From positions 30,378,350-30,442,349 of the forward strand of contig CM055608.1 of assembly GCA_029379385.1 (NCBI GenBank): a stretch of DNA of 64,000 nt. The letters run 5' to 3'. The DNA comes from Quillaja saponaria (Eukaryota > Streptophyta > Magnoliopsida > Fabales > Quillajaceae). The notes beneath the pieces were generated by a model that was not told the origin of the DNA, searched no databases, and worked only from the letters and a program-made list of their open reading frames with translations. Within the stretch, counting starts at the first letter, position 1. Each line of letters starts with the position of its first letter. The position numbers were made by a program, and so were the translations under genes. Of this stretch, positions 18,661-31,400 are shown piece after piece.

Positions 18661-21600
18661 AATCCACATGGCCATTGCTCAGGTTGTTTCCATTTTTTTC
18701 TGTTGGAGTGGTTAAGCACGAGGCAAAATGTTTGTTACTCTCTAACATGGAATATTTTATTTTTTGTGTAAGAATAGTGGACTATGCAACGGTGATATTA
18801 TGCTCATAATACATTCATGTATAAACACAAAACTACGTCAAAAAAAAAAATATACAAAATAAATCTAATTCAAATCATGTTTGAACAGAATTTTAACAAA
18901 TTTGGAACTTTCAAGAACTACAAATTTTTTACAAATGGCATTTTATAAAAAATTGAGCTGAAATTTGTATTGCAAATTGGTAAGTGCATCAAGTTACAAA
19001 CATGTCAATAAATCAGAAATTTATTTATTTATTTATTTACTGGCCATGTATATTCAAAACAGTTTACGTGCATTTCAACTACTCATCTTTAATAGATCAT
19101 CCACCATTAGATTGATGTTGTACATTGGTTTCCATGTTTTTTTTTGGCTAGTTAGGTTTGAGATTTAGTTCATTCACATATGGTACCTCTCTTTCTCCAA
19201 AGGCCCATAAAGAATTTAATAAATAAGTGGCCCGGCTTTAGAGTTGTCAATTCACGGTCCGCTAATTATTCAGCAAGAGCCCACTGAATTAAGTACTCTG
19301 CACGGCCCAAAAGGAAACACAATTATGCAACTTTATACTAGTAAGCCAACGCAAAGAAATTTTCAAATTTGATATATTTATAAAAGATTTAAAAAATAAT
19401 TTTATTTATAAGGAAATAACTTTGAAATGTATCAAACAAGATGTTCAAATATTTTATTTGAGCCGAAAAATCACATAATTCTTAATTAATAGTCTAAATT
19501 AAAATGATTTAAAAAGAGGAAAAAAAAAAACTATTTAATCTTTAAATGCTGACTGCTAGTTTTTTAACTTCACTTTTTTTTTAGTTTACTTTTCAAATAT
19601 TAATTTTAAATAAAACCAATCACCCATATATTCTCATTGAATTTTCCCTATACCACTAAATAATTGCATTGTCAACATCCTACGATTGAAGACTTCTGAT
19701 TTTTGATACTTCGCAATAATTTTAGTGGTGGGGACCGATTAGTGTGTAATTTTTGTACTTTTCTATTTGTATCATACCGTGCATTCTTCGAGTTATGAGA
19801 AAAAACAAATTTTGATGTCAATTTTGGGAAGAAATGAAAACCAAACACACCCCAGCAAGTAAAAGACAACAAACTTTTGTTGACGTCAATTGTCTAAAAT
19901 TCAGAATTAGTACCCCGTCAAATACTTCCTCGCCAAGTTTCAAATCACGTGATGTCACGCGTGACGAAACAATATCAATGTGAAAATAAAGAGAGAAACA
20001 TGTTTATGTGTGTACGAAAAAAAAATTGTTTGTACTCTGTACATGACAATTACTAATAAAAAGATTAAAAATAATCAACCTTCAAAATTATTGTTGGAAG
20101 ACTAACATTTTTTATTACTGTCGGAACAGTGAACAAAATATGAATTAAAATTATTAAAATAAATATTATGAATTTTTTATTTATATAATTTTAGTAAATA
20201 ATCTTAAAATACTCGTCACATATCTTACATCTAAAACAAATAATTATTTATATCATATTAAAATTAGATATGCTCAACTTATTAATAATTTTGAATTTTA
20301 AGAAAAGTTTAAATAATAAATTGTTGATTTCAAGAATAATTTTTTAATAAATATTTAAATATACTTGGTAAGATTTTATAAATAAAAAAATATAAATTTT
20401 TGTAATATTTATTGATTTGAGTGTTATTTAATATAAAAATTATTATTTTAATAAAATTTTAATTTCTTAATATTATAATTCAATAAATATTGTTAAAATA
20501 TTGGTTAATTTTTCTTAATTTAAATCACTTTTAAAAAAAAAACAAGAAATATGGATGATTATGACACCTGCCACATATCAGTGGATGGAGCCATAAGTTG
20601 GGGTATCTGACGGACCAAAATCCAAAAGCATATGATAAAATTAATAGTTAGTAAGTAATAATAAATGTAGCCATGATTGAATCTGTAAGGTTCAAAGTCC
20701 ACAGTCTGTCTCTACCGCACACTTCTGCATTTGTTGTCATTCTCTTTCCACATGTGATATGTGATGATGTGAACAACATTTTTGGTTTTAACAATACACT
20801 CAGAAGTCTTCTTATCTTAATTATACAGCCTACAAATGTCTAACTTGGCTTCATATTCATAGACTACAAAAGCCAAAAATGAGAGAGAAATTACATGCAT
20901 GAGAATCAGATTCATATATGTCTTAATCATGCATTTTTTGAGTATAGTAAGCCATGTTCATGGCAATTGTTAAAACAATTATTGCTTACTTTAAACATAT
21001 CATGCTTTATTAGACACCATGATATATTCCACTAGAAAAAAGAATAAAAAAACCAAAAAGCAAAGTAAATCTCGGTTCGGGTTCATCTTTCAAATTTACT
21101 ACAACAAAAAAGTGTAAACATTTTTTAGCTAAAGTTAATGCTATACGTTAAATGATACAAATTTTGCGTAAAGTGTGAAAGTGATAAGCCAGAATTAGTG
21201 CATAGCATATTAGCATATATCACATCAGAACTAAGTTACACTGAGAAGGGCTTTGTGATGATGTTCCTTTTTTACAGCCACGAAACCCACAACATTATGA
21301 TCCCACTCCAACATGCATGTTCGAAATGAAAAAGTGCCCCTAATTACATAAAGTGCATTCAAACACATAGAGCTAAAGTTTTACCAAATATTTGATTACT
21401 TATCACTATAACCCATTATCTATCAATTTGATATTATTTACCAAATATTTGATTAAGAAAAGGCATTGGAAAGTCGTATCTTAGCCAATTAATGCCTATA
21501 TGATGCAATTGTCTTAGACTATCTACTCCTCGTGCAAAAAAAAGGGTAATAATTTGCTTACTAAAACTTCAAAAATGACAAAAATGAAAAAATAAAAATT

Positions 21601-23455
21601 GTTACACATTGTGGTTACAATTATTGGGGGAGGACACATTCAATTCAGTCATTGAAAGTGTCTAATTAATAAATAAAAAAGAAAGGAACAATTACACAAA
21701 GGTAATGGTCTTTAAGAGGATTTAGAATCGTCATTGTAAATATCTCGACAAAAAAAAATTAAATCATTAGTACAAAGCTAAAATGGAATTGACGGATAAG
21801 GTTAAAGAGATAAATACAAAGAAATCAAAAGATTAAAGATGACAAAATTGAACTTAATCCTTTCATTTCAAGTTGTGCATTAATTGATTTTTGGACTATG
21901 AGGAGATTTTAAGGATGAAAATGTGAATCAATAAATAATATGGGACCCACTAGAGTTATTATCATATTATTAATTAAAGGAATAAATTAATTTATATAAG
22001 AATCTATCATTTTGTAGGATGTGGTTATAGAATTAATCATTGACACAAGCCTTATTTATATTGATTAGTATGTCAATTAAATTAAGATTTAAAATTCTAT
22101 TTCTTAAAAAACTGAGTTTAAGATATTTTCTTTAGACAGCATCTTGGCTACCGGGGGAAAGGACATGTAAAAGTGAGACCAGGCTGAAATAAAGTATAAA
22201 TATTGATTAAAATATAAAAATTACATTATTAAAAGTGTTAAAGCGGCATATAGATTAAAGAATGATTATGCTATGAATCACTCCTTTAAAAAAGTTATCA
22301 ACAATAATTAGATCTAACGGTGAGCAGTGTATTTTCAAGATAAAAACATGAATTCAAATATTAGAATATAAATAATTGGAAGGCTTCTCAATTATGATAG
22401 AATTCGATTAATTATTGTCTTAATAATACCGGTGCAAAAATTTTAAAAATCAATTGAAAAGTTTAGCATGTCTTAGCAGAAAAATGGTAAACAAATTAAT
22501 TATTTTACTGAGCTTTCAAGTTTTACCTGCCCGTATCAAGGTATCCTAATTCCACGTTTCTCTTCTGCTTGTATTTTCTCTTTCTTCAATTAAACCCTAA
22601 TTTTAGCATGAAATTCAAACTATATGTATTTGATTAATATTAACTTTTCAAAATTTCTTCTTAGTATATTCCAGGCATGTGTGTTTCGGGACCCACAACA
22701 ATTTGTGTATTAAGCGTTAGAAAAAAAAAATTATGCTTAAATAACAGTCTCTATTAGTCAAATTAACTAAACTTAGGATTAAGAATTTGACAAGGTGACT
22801 AGTTAGGTATTTATTTGAAATGGATTAAATCTTTTTGTGTAATAAAAACTGACACAAGTGATTTAAAAATAAAATGTCAATCAAAATTCGTATTACAGGT
22901 TATACATTTTTCACCCTTATTACAAGAAATCCATCTCTTCTACTTTTTATTATTTTATTTGCTTTTATAAATATATTCCCAAACATTTGATAATTAAAAT
23001 AAAAAAATAAAAAACAAAATTTCAAATCATGATGCACATCACAATCTTAAAAATTATTCGAACAATATCAAAAATATAAATTATAATCAAATCACATCTT
23101 AATTATAAAATTTTAATCAACCAATAAGAATCGGGATAATAACAAAAAACTGCATACTTAAAGTGAAAATAAAAATTTGAACTGAGTTTAAGAAGCAATA
23201 TATGCAGTGAAATCGAAAAAACCAAAATATTTAAATCAAACTAGACTTGGGCAGCAAGTCTTTACACGTTAATGTGATAATTGGAGAGTGTACCCACGCG
23301 CTTTCCGGAGGCCATACATTTTTTTACTCACTAATCAACAACTAAGTATGCATTAAGTTTTTTCCAAACAGAAAAGAATGAATAAAAGCTACAAACCAAG
23401 ACTAATACTTGGTCGATCATGAACACGGGTTTCTCTCTCTCTCTCTCTCCTATTT

Positions 23456-24142
23456 GGGTTGCTAGCTGTGAAATTGAGCTTGCAATTTCTCCACGACTCT
23501 TCTATCGAGCCAGTTGATTTACCAAAACTCCTTCGTGTTTCAGGACATGTAATATTGAAATAGAGAAACACGTTTCAAGTTGGAGGGTGGACACCTTCTC
23601 TCTAATCTTGCTTCAGATTTAATTACTTTTTCTTTCAATCGAGGTAATTGTTGCTAATATTATTTAATATTTTACAGATTCCCTTGCTTTGAGTTTTGTA
23701 TGAAAAAAATCTTATTATTTTTATTTAATTTACTTTCTGAATATTCCAGCACCTGTTTGGGCTATTTTTCTGGTGTTTTATAATAATAACATTTTATATG
23801 TAAAGTATGAAAAATCTTTGTACGTGGTAGGAGTATGGCCATAAGATTTGATTGTAAATGAAATGATAACAGGCTTAATAGCTTCTTTCACTTCACATAA
23901 TCTCATTAATTACTAATTATTTCACTTGATGCTCATCTTCTGTTTGAATATTATAAATATTTAATATTTTTTTTTGAATTTCTCTTTTTGCTGGGAATTT
24001 GTTATTTATTTATTTATTATGTTCTAATTTAATATATGTTTGCATCCCAGGCCAAAAACGTGGTTTTTTCTATTGTTGGGAGCCTAGTTTGATTAGTAGC
24101 TTGGAAAGAGCTAGAAATGTGGCTCTAAAACTTTTTCTCCAA
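23456..24142 (+). repeat. ABCC leader/promoter duplication, copy A
   Basis: Shares ordered blocks with 24385-24965: GGGTTGCTAGCTGTGAAA, TTGAGCTTGCAATTTCTCCA, CGTGTTTCAGGACAT, GGAGGGTGGACAC, TCGAGGTAATT, TTGTAAATGAAATGATAACA, TTTCTCTTTTTGCTGGGAAT and CTCTAAAACTTTTTCTC. Copy A has about 150 extra bases after the TCGAG|GTAATT site (about 23660-23805). It is preceded by a CT microsatellite (23432-23449). Confidence 0.85.
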
Positions 24143-24384
24143 GTATACATTATTATTTTTTCTAAAAAAAAAAAAGGAAATTTATAAAGGATTTTCGTAA
24201 TAATAGATACCTTAAAAGTATTTATTGAAATACTATAATTTTCATAATAATATTATAAATATTTTTATTTATAAAATTTTAACAAATGTGCCGTCAAGAT
24301 ACCTGGAATAAAAACCTCTTTCATAAAAGCTACCGACCTGTACAGTATACTAGTTGGTTGATTTACACAGGTCTCCCTTGACCT

Positions 24385-24965
24385 GGGTTGCTAGCTGTGA
24401 AAGTTGAGCTTGCAATTTCTCCACGTCTCTTCTTTCAAGCCAGTTGATTTACAAAAACGCTTTCGTGTTTCAGGACATATAATATTGAAAAAGATAAACA
24501 CGTTTTGGAGGGTGGACACTACAGTACCTTCTCACTCATTTTGCTTAGATTCTCTCACAGCTTCTTCAGCTGAAGAAAAGCTGTTTGCTTCAGATTTAAC
24601 TACATGTTCCTTCACTCGAGGTAATTATTATGGCAAATCTTTGTGGCAGCAGTATGACCATGAGATTTAATTGTAAATGAAATGATAACACGCTTAATGG
24701 CTTCTTTGACTTCACATATTCCCATTAATTACTAATTATTTAATGTGTGTCTCGTGTCATCCTGTTTGAATATTATAAATATTTAATTATTTTTTTGGAA
24801 TTTCTCTTTTTGCTGGGAATTTGTTACTTATTTATTGTGTTCTAATTTAGGGGGATTTGTCTATTTGTATTTTTCTTTTTTATTATTTATTTGCATCCCT
24901 GGCCAGAAAGGTTGATTTTTTTTTGGCAGTCTAGTATGAATAATGTTGCTCTAAAACTTTTTCTC
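24385..24965 (+). repeat. ABCC leader/promoter duplication, copy B
   Basis: Second copy of the block at 23456-24142, start-to-start offset 929 bases. It carries its own TCGAG|GTAATT donor-like site (24616-24626) and a copy-specific insertion with a 28-base palindrome (24557-24584). The copies differ by many substitutions and indels, so the duplication is not recent. Confidence 0.85.
24557..24584. repeat. Palindrome in ABCC leader copy B
   Basis: ACAGCTTCTTCAG pairs with CTGAAGAAAAGCTGT, a near-perfect inverted repeat with a 16-bp perfect core (TTCTTCAGCTGAAGAA). It lies in a segment present only in copy B. Confidence 0.85.
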
Positions 24966-25340
24966 ACTTCTGTTTACTCCTCTGCCTTTCTGGGTTCCTC
25001 TGATTTTGGCTTTAGAGATTGTGATGTGAACCTCGGAAAGGTCAATATACTTTATTCTCTCACTAAAGGAAGGAGATGATCTGGTATACTCTTTATGTTT
25101 TATTTTGTTTTGTTTTGTTTTTTTTTTTTTTCTTTCTGAAATTTGTGTTTTGTCATTATTATTGCTGTCTTTATTTACCCCCTTTAATTTTCTGAGTTAT
25201 TTATCCTTTTCTTTCTGTTCCGTAATTGTTCCTTCTGGAATATAATGAAGAACTTAAAAAATTTGGTTCTTTTAGAATTTCATTTTTTGTTGCAGCATAA
25301 CATACTAAGATATGTAAAGCAATTATTGTTGATTTTCTTT

Positions 25341-25420
25341 CAGGGGAGCAGAAGAAGAAGTTTGATGATAATCAAATAAAACAGAGTGCCTTAGAAGCTT
25401 AATTTTTTTAGTGGATAAAC
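25341..25420 (+). promoter_or_regulatory. Probable 3' splice site and 5' UTR of the ABCC gene
   Basis: A pyrimidine-rich tract ending TTTCTTTCAG at 25343 is followed by 77 bases of leader before the start codon at 25421. It is a good acceptor for an intron starting at the donor-like TCGAG|GTAATT in either duplicated leader copy (after 23643 or 24620). Inferred from splice consensus only. Confidence 0.5.
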
Positions 25421-28400
25421 ATGGGTTCTGCATCTTGGATCGCTTCAAGTTCATGTTCATCCTCCGTGACACAAACCGATACGTTTTCGGTTGCAATTCA
25501 ATGGCTAAGATTTGTTTTTCTCTCTCCCTGTCCTCAAAGAGCTTTGTTCTCTTCCATTGATATCCTATTATTACTCATTCTCTTTGTGTTTGCTATTCAA
25601 AAGCTCTATTCTAGATTCACCTCTAATGGCAACCCAAACCCTGAACTCAACAAGCCCCTTATCAGAAACACCAGCAGAGCTTCTATGGAAATAACTATAT
25701 GGTTTAAGCTTACTTTAGGTGTCACAATTCTTCTAGCAGTTTCGTACATTATTACATGCATTCTGGTGTTTATCAGAACTACCCAATTGTCGTGGAAGCT
25801 AGTTGATGGACTATTTTGGTTAGTTCAGGCCGCAACTCATGCAGTAATTGCAATCTTGATCATCCATGAAAGTAGATTTGAAGCTCTTACTCATCCAAAA
25901 TCACTTCGAACCTATTGGGTTGCCAATTTTGTTTTGATTTCCTTGTTCTCAGCATCAGGGATTATTCGTTTACTTGAAGAAACCAAAGATTCCAGCTTTA
26001 GAATTGATGATATAGTTTCCTTAATTTCTTTCCCCTTGGCTCTTTTTCTTCTTTTTATTGCGTTCAAAGGGTCTACTGGGATTGTATTGACCGGCGAAAT
26101 AGAACCATCTTTGAATGGGGCAAACAAACTATTTGATCATGAAATGGGCAAATCCAATGTTAGTGCCTTTGCTTCTGCTTCTGTTATATCCAAGGCCTTC
26201 TGGCTTTGGGTAAATCCTTTATTGAGGAAAGGCTACAAATCCCCGCTGAAGATGGATGACGTTCCAACCCTTTCACCAGAACATAGAGCTGAAAGGATGT
26301 CAGCTATATTTGAATCCAAGTGGCCTAAACCACATGAAAAATCAGAACACCCAGTTCGAACTACATTGCTACGGTGCTTCTGGAAGGAACTTGCATTCAC
26401 CGCCTCGCTTGCAACTGTACGGCTCTGTGTCATGTTTGTTGGGCCTGTTCTTATACAAAGTTTTGTTGATGTCACCTCAGGGAAAGGAAGCTCTATTTAT
26501 GAAGGATACTACTTGGTGTTGATTCTGCTGATCTCAAAATTTGTTGAAGTTTTGGCCTTTCACCAGTTCAACTTCAATTGTCAGAAGCTTGGAATGCTGA
26601 TTAGATCCACCCTTCTCACTTCTTTGTACAAGAAGGGACTAAGGTTAGTCATGTTCTGCTCGTCAAGATCACGGGGTTGGACAGATAGTGAATTATATGG
26701 CTGTTGATGCCCAGCAGCTTTCTGATATGATGCTTCAGCTGCATGCTATATGGATGATGCCTGTTCAAATTTGTATTGCCTTAGTGCTGCTTTACAATTA
26801 CCTTGATCTTGCAGTCTGTACAGCAATGATTGGGCTGCTTGGTGTTATTTTGTTTGCTGTAATGGGTACTCGAAGGAACAATCGTTTCCAGTTCAATGTG
26901 ATGAAGAATCGTGATTCAAGAATGAAAGCAATAAATGAGATGCTTAATTACATGCGTGTGATCAAGTTCCAAGCATGGGAGGAACACTTCAACAAGAGAA
27001 TCCAATCATTCCGTCAATCAGAATATGAATGGCTTTCCAAGTTCATGTATTCGCTTTCTTGCAATATTATTGTGATGTGGAGCTCACCGGTCATAATATC
27101 AACTCTCACTTTTGGTTCTGCCATTTTGTTGGGAATTAAACTTGATGCAGCGACAGTATTTACAGCAACATCAATCTTCAGAATGTTGCAGGAGCCAATC
27201 AGGACCTTCCCACAGTCTATGATCTCTCTTTCACAAGCTATGATATCACTTGAAAGGTTGGATAGATACATGAGGAGTAGAGAATTGCTGGACTGTGTAG
27301 AGAGAGAGGAGGGATGCGACAGTAATACTGCTGTGGAAGTCAAAGATGGGGCCTTTAGCTGGGATGATGATAGTGTAGAGGAGACCTTAAAAAATATCAA
27401 TTTGGAGATTAGAAAAGGGGAGCTTACAGCTATTGTTGGGACAGTGGGATCTGGAAAATCTTCTCTTCTTGCATCAGGTTCTTGGTGAAATGCGCAAGAT
27501 TTCTGGAAAGGTACAAATTATGGTCGAGACTTGGGGACTTCATATGCCTATCAATTTCATATTGCACTGTTTTAGATGCTTCCGTTTGAGCTTGATAGTC
27601 CTCATTATTAACATAGGTCACATACTTTTATAGATCAGTATGACATGTTTTCAGCTTCAAGACTTTAAATCCCTAATACCAAAATGTGACCATGCAGTGA
27701 AGTCCTTTTCATCCTGAACATAGTATATTTTAATTGTTTCTGTAACAGGTTCGGGTTTGTGGGACAACTGCATATGTACCACAAACATCATGGATTCAAA
27801 ATGGAACCATTCAAGAGAATGTCTTATTTGGATTGCCATTTGATAGACAGAGATATAAGGAAGTTATCAGGGTATGTTGCTTGGAGAAAGATTTGGAAAT
27901 GATGGAGCATGGAGATCAGACAGAGATTGGGGAACGTGGCATCAACCTAAGTGGGGGTCAGAAGCAGCGGATACAGCTTGCTAGAGCTGTATATCAAGAC
28001 TGTGATATATATCTACTTGATGATGTCTTTAGTGCTGTTGATGCACATACTGGTTCTGATATATTTAAGGTTGGTATTAACCTTTAACATTGACCGAGTC
28101 TATTTACTTTAACAGCAGTTGGCACACGCTAGTATGCCATTTAACATTAACTTTGTGAATTGTTAACAGAATAAATCATGTAGAAATAGTTTTGTTCGAT
28201 TTCTAGTTTAGATGAGTTGAGCTCAAATCCTTGCTAAGTGCTTTTAGGTGACATTGTTGTATTTGAGATAATGAACTGACCACTAATAAAGCACTGCTAT
28301 TTGTTGTACTCCTTTCCAATCTTTTTTGTTGTTGGTGGGAGCTCTCATGCCTATTAATATGATGAGACGCCATGTTACTTCCCATGGCATGTCTTGGAGT

Positions 28401-31400
28401 TCTATATTCTAATGGTGGTATCATATGTCAATGAGTATGCCTATATGTATCTCAAAAGGTTCTGTTATTGGCAAGTATAGTATTTCATTGACTTGTGGGT
28501 TGCTCTTTCGGAACCCAATTAATTTATTGTAATTTGATATTTATTTGTGTTGCATTTTTGGCAGGAATGTGTCAGGGGTGCACTCAAAAACAAGACCATT
28601 TTACTTGTGACACACCAAGTTGACTTTTTGCATAATGTTGATCTGATCTTAGTGAGTTCTTTCCCCTCCTCCTCTTCTGGTGTCCTTACAGTTCTTAAGT
28701 TTCTTCAACTTGAGTTGAACTTTAATGATTGAGAGTTGAGACACATGATTATTCTTGCTTCCAGGTCATGAGGGATGGAAATGATTGTGCAATCGGGGAA
28801 GTACAATGATCTTCTAGATTCCGAAATGGAGTTTAGAGCACTAGTAGATGCTCATGAAACCTCTATGGAGCTTGTAGAAAAGGGCACCACCCTTCCTGGT
28901 GAAAATTCCCCTAGACGATCAATCTCTCTAAAGGCAGATCCTAACCATGGGGAAGAAAATGGTGAAAACAACTCTCTAGACCAACCAAAATCTGACCTTG
29001 ACACTTCTAAACTCATCAAGGAAGAAGAGAAAGAAACAGGAAATGTGAGCCTGCATGTTTATAAGCTTTACTGCACTGAGGCTTTTGGATGGTGGGGTGT
29101 GGTGGTAGTCTTTCTTCTTTCTCTGTTTTGGCAAATATCTCTAATGGCGAGTGATTATTGGTTGGCGTATGAAACTTCAGAAAAGCGTGCTGATGATAGT
29201 TTGACCCCTGGCTTTTTATCTCCGTCTATGCAATTTTAGCTGCCGTTTCTATTGTTTTCGTACTGTTGAGATCCTTCTCCTTTGCGATTATGGGACTTAA
29301 GACAGCACAAGTTTTCTTCAAACAAATTCTTCATAGTATCTTGCATGCCCCCATGTCATTTTTTGATACAACACCTTCAGGAAGAATTCTTAGCCGGGTA
29401 AGCACTCGAGGACCACAATCTACTAACTCTTTAATCTTCCATATTATCTTGTTATAGATTTACATGGAATAATCTAATTCATTATTGATATAAGTACTGC
29501 ACTATTATGACAATGACAAATATAACTGAGTTAGTTGGCTGTTACATTCTTTTTCTGATTTTCATTATTTGTTTTAAATTTCCTCCAGGCATCGACTGAT
29601 CAGACCAATGTTGATATCCTAATCCCATTGTTTGTCAACATCACGCTTGCCATGTACTTTACAGTGCTCGGCATCTTCATCATCACATGTCAAAATGCTT
29701 GGCCTACAGTGTTCCTGTTAATTCCACTTGTTTGGTTGAATATATGGTACCGGGTATAAATCTTGTTACCTTGTTATCAAGATCTGTTGACATTATATAT
29801 GTTACATTGAAGATGTAAAGCATGCATCATAAGATAAAGAATCTAAAACTCTTACCTGCTAGAACCTTGACTATAAAACGTCAAAAAAACAATTATCCTA
29901 TAAGTTTAATTTATTAGGGGAGGTAACAGGAATTGTTTTCAGTCTCTAACATAACTCTTCACTCACCAGCTCATCGGGTTTAAAATGGGGGCAAATCACT
30001 TGGACACCACTACATTGAGCTGAAAGAACCACTCATCCTAAACATATAAGTTATTAGTTACGCCCAATCTTTAACACCTATTCTATGACATCCAATCTCG
30101 TGTCATCTTTAGTTCTAACTTGGAAGTGTTTTCAATAGAAATCTGGCACAGAAGATTTCTGAAAGGCATCAACCAAATATACAGAATATTGAACCCCAAC
30201 CTCCTGATGTATCACAAAATATATATACAGAATATAATTACTATAGACACTTGTCTGATAGATACAACCTATGCCCTATGGTGATTGACAATTGCTCTGT
30301 GATTGTATTTCAGGGATATTACCTCACGTCATCTCGTGAATTAACTCGCCTCGACTCAATTACAAAAGCTCCTATCATTCATCATTTCTCAGAAAGCATT
30401 TCTGGGGTCATGACAATCCGCTCTTTCAGAAAGCAGGAGACATTTTGTGAAGAAAATGTTAAACGGGTTAATGGCAATTTGCGAATGGACTTCCACAACT
30501 ATGGTTCCAATGAGTGGCTGGGTTTCCGATTAGAATTGCTCGGGAGCTTTATTTGCTGCTTTTCTGCTTTGTTCATGATCATGTTACCCAGCAATGTAAT
30601 AAAACCAGGTACACATACTTTGACACTTGATCTTAGTATAGAATGATCTATAAATTACATGTGAGGTCAGTTTCCAACATAAGGTTTCTGAGCTCTTTTT
30701 TTGGTTGTATTCTCGGTTTGACTAAGGTTCTTAATTAACTTTCCCAGTGATTGAAAGACCTCAAGAGTCAAAATAAATTAATGGTTCACTATATGTATAA
30801 GGAAAAGTATCATAATGTAATTGTGTATATGTTCACACGCCATATTTTGACACTCAATATGACTTTTTCTAATGTCAAAAGTTTTGGCTAAACTATTTTG
30901 AGTAATTAGACTAACTCATTGTTCTGGACGAAACAGAGAACGTTGGTTTATCTCTCTCCTATGGGTTGTCCCTGAATGGTGTGATGTTCTTTGCTGTATA
31001 TATGAGCTGCTTCATTGAAAACAAAATGGTATCTGTCGAGAGGATAAAGCAGTTTACAAATATTCCATCGGAATCAGCATGGAAAATTAAAGATTGTCTG
31101 CCTCCTCCAAATTGGCCTGTCCATGGCAATGTTGAACTCAAAGACTTGAAGGTATTGGAATTACTTGTTTAACTATTTTTCCTTATGAAAAAATATTAAA
31201 TCAAAAGTTAAACTGTTAAGGAGCAGACTGTGACCATGGACCTGCTTTCAATATTTGGCCTGTCAAGGCAAGAGTATAGGGGAAAGGTCCTCATTTCTAG
31301 CCAATAGTAGAACTGACAATAATAAAATTTACTCAACAAGATTAGTTTATGCTAATAAAATCAGACAAAATATTCTGCCCCATCCTGAAAACAAGTTATT

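Larger units (their letters stand above)
18296..25420. other. 7.1-kb gene-poor region: p23 promoter, AT-rich DNA and ABCC leader
   Basis: About 18296-19330 carries several GGCCCA/TGGGCT motifs. 19330-23400 is AT-rich with no open frame of interest, no tRNA and no recognised transposon protein. From 23456 a tandemly duplicated block leads into the ABCC transporter gene. The stretch is transcriptionally silent as far as the sequence can show, apart from the leader. Confidence 0.55.

Noticed and set aside
26640..27480. Small introns to explain the ABCC frame changes
   Set aside because: The shifts are single bases within continuous conserved coding sequence; no GT...AG pair of usable length removes them.
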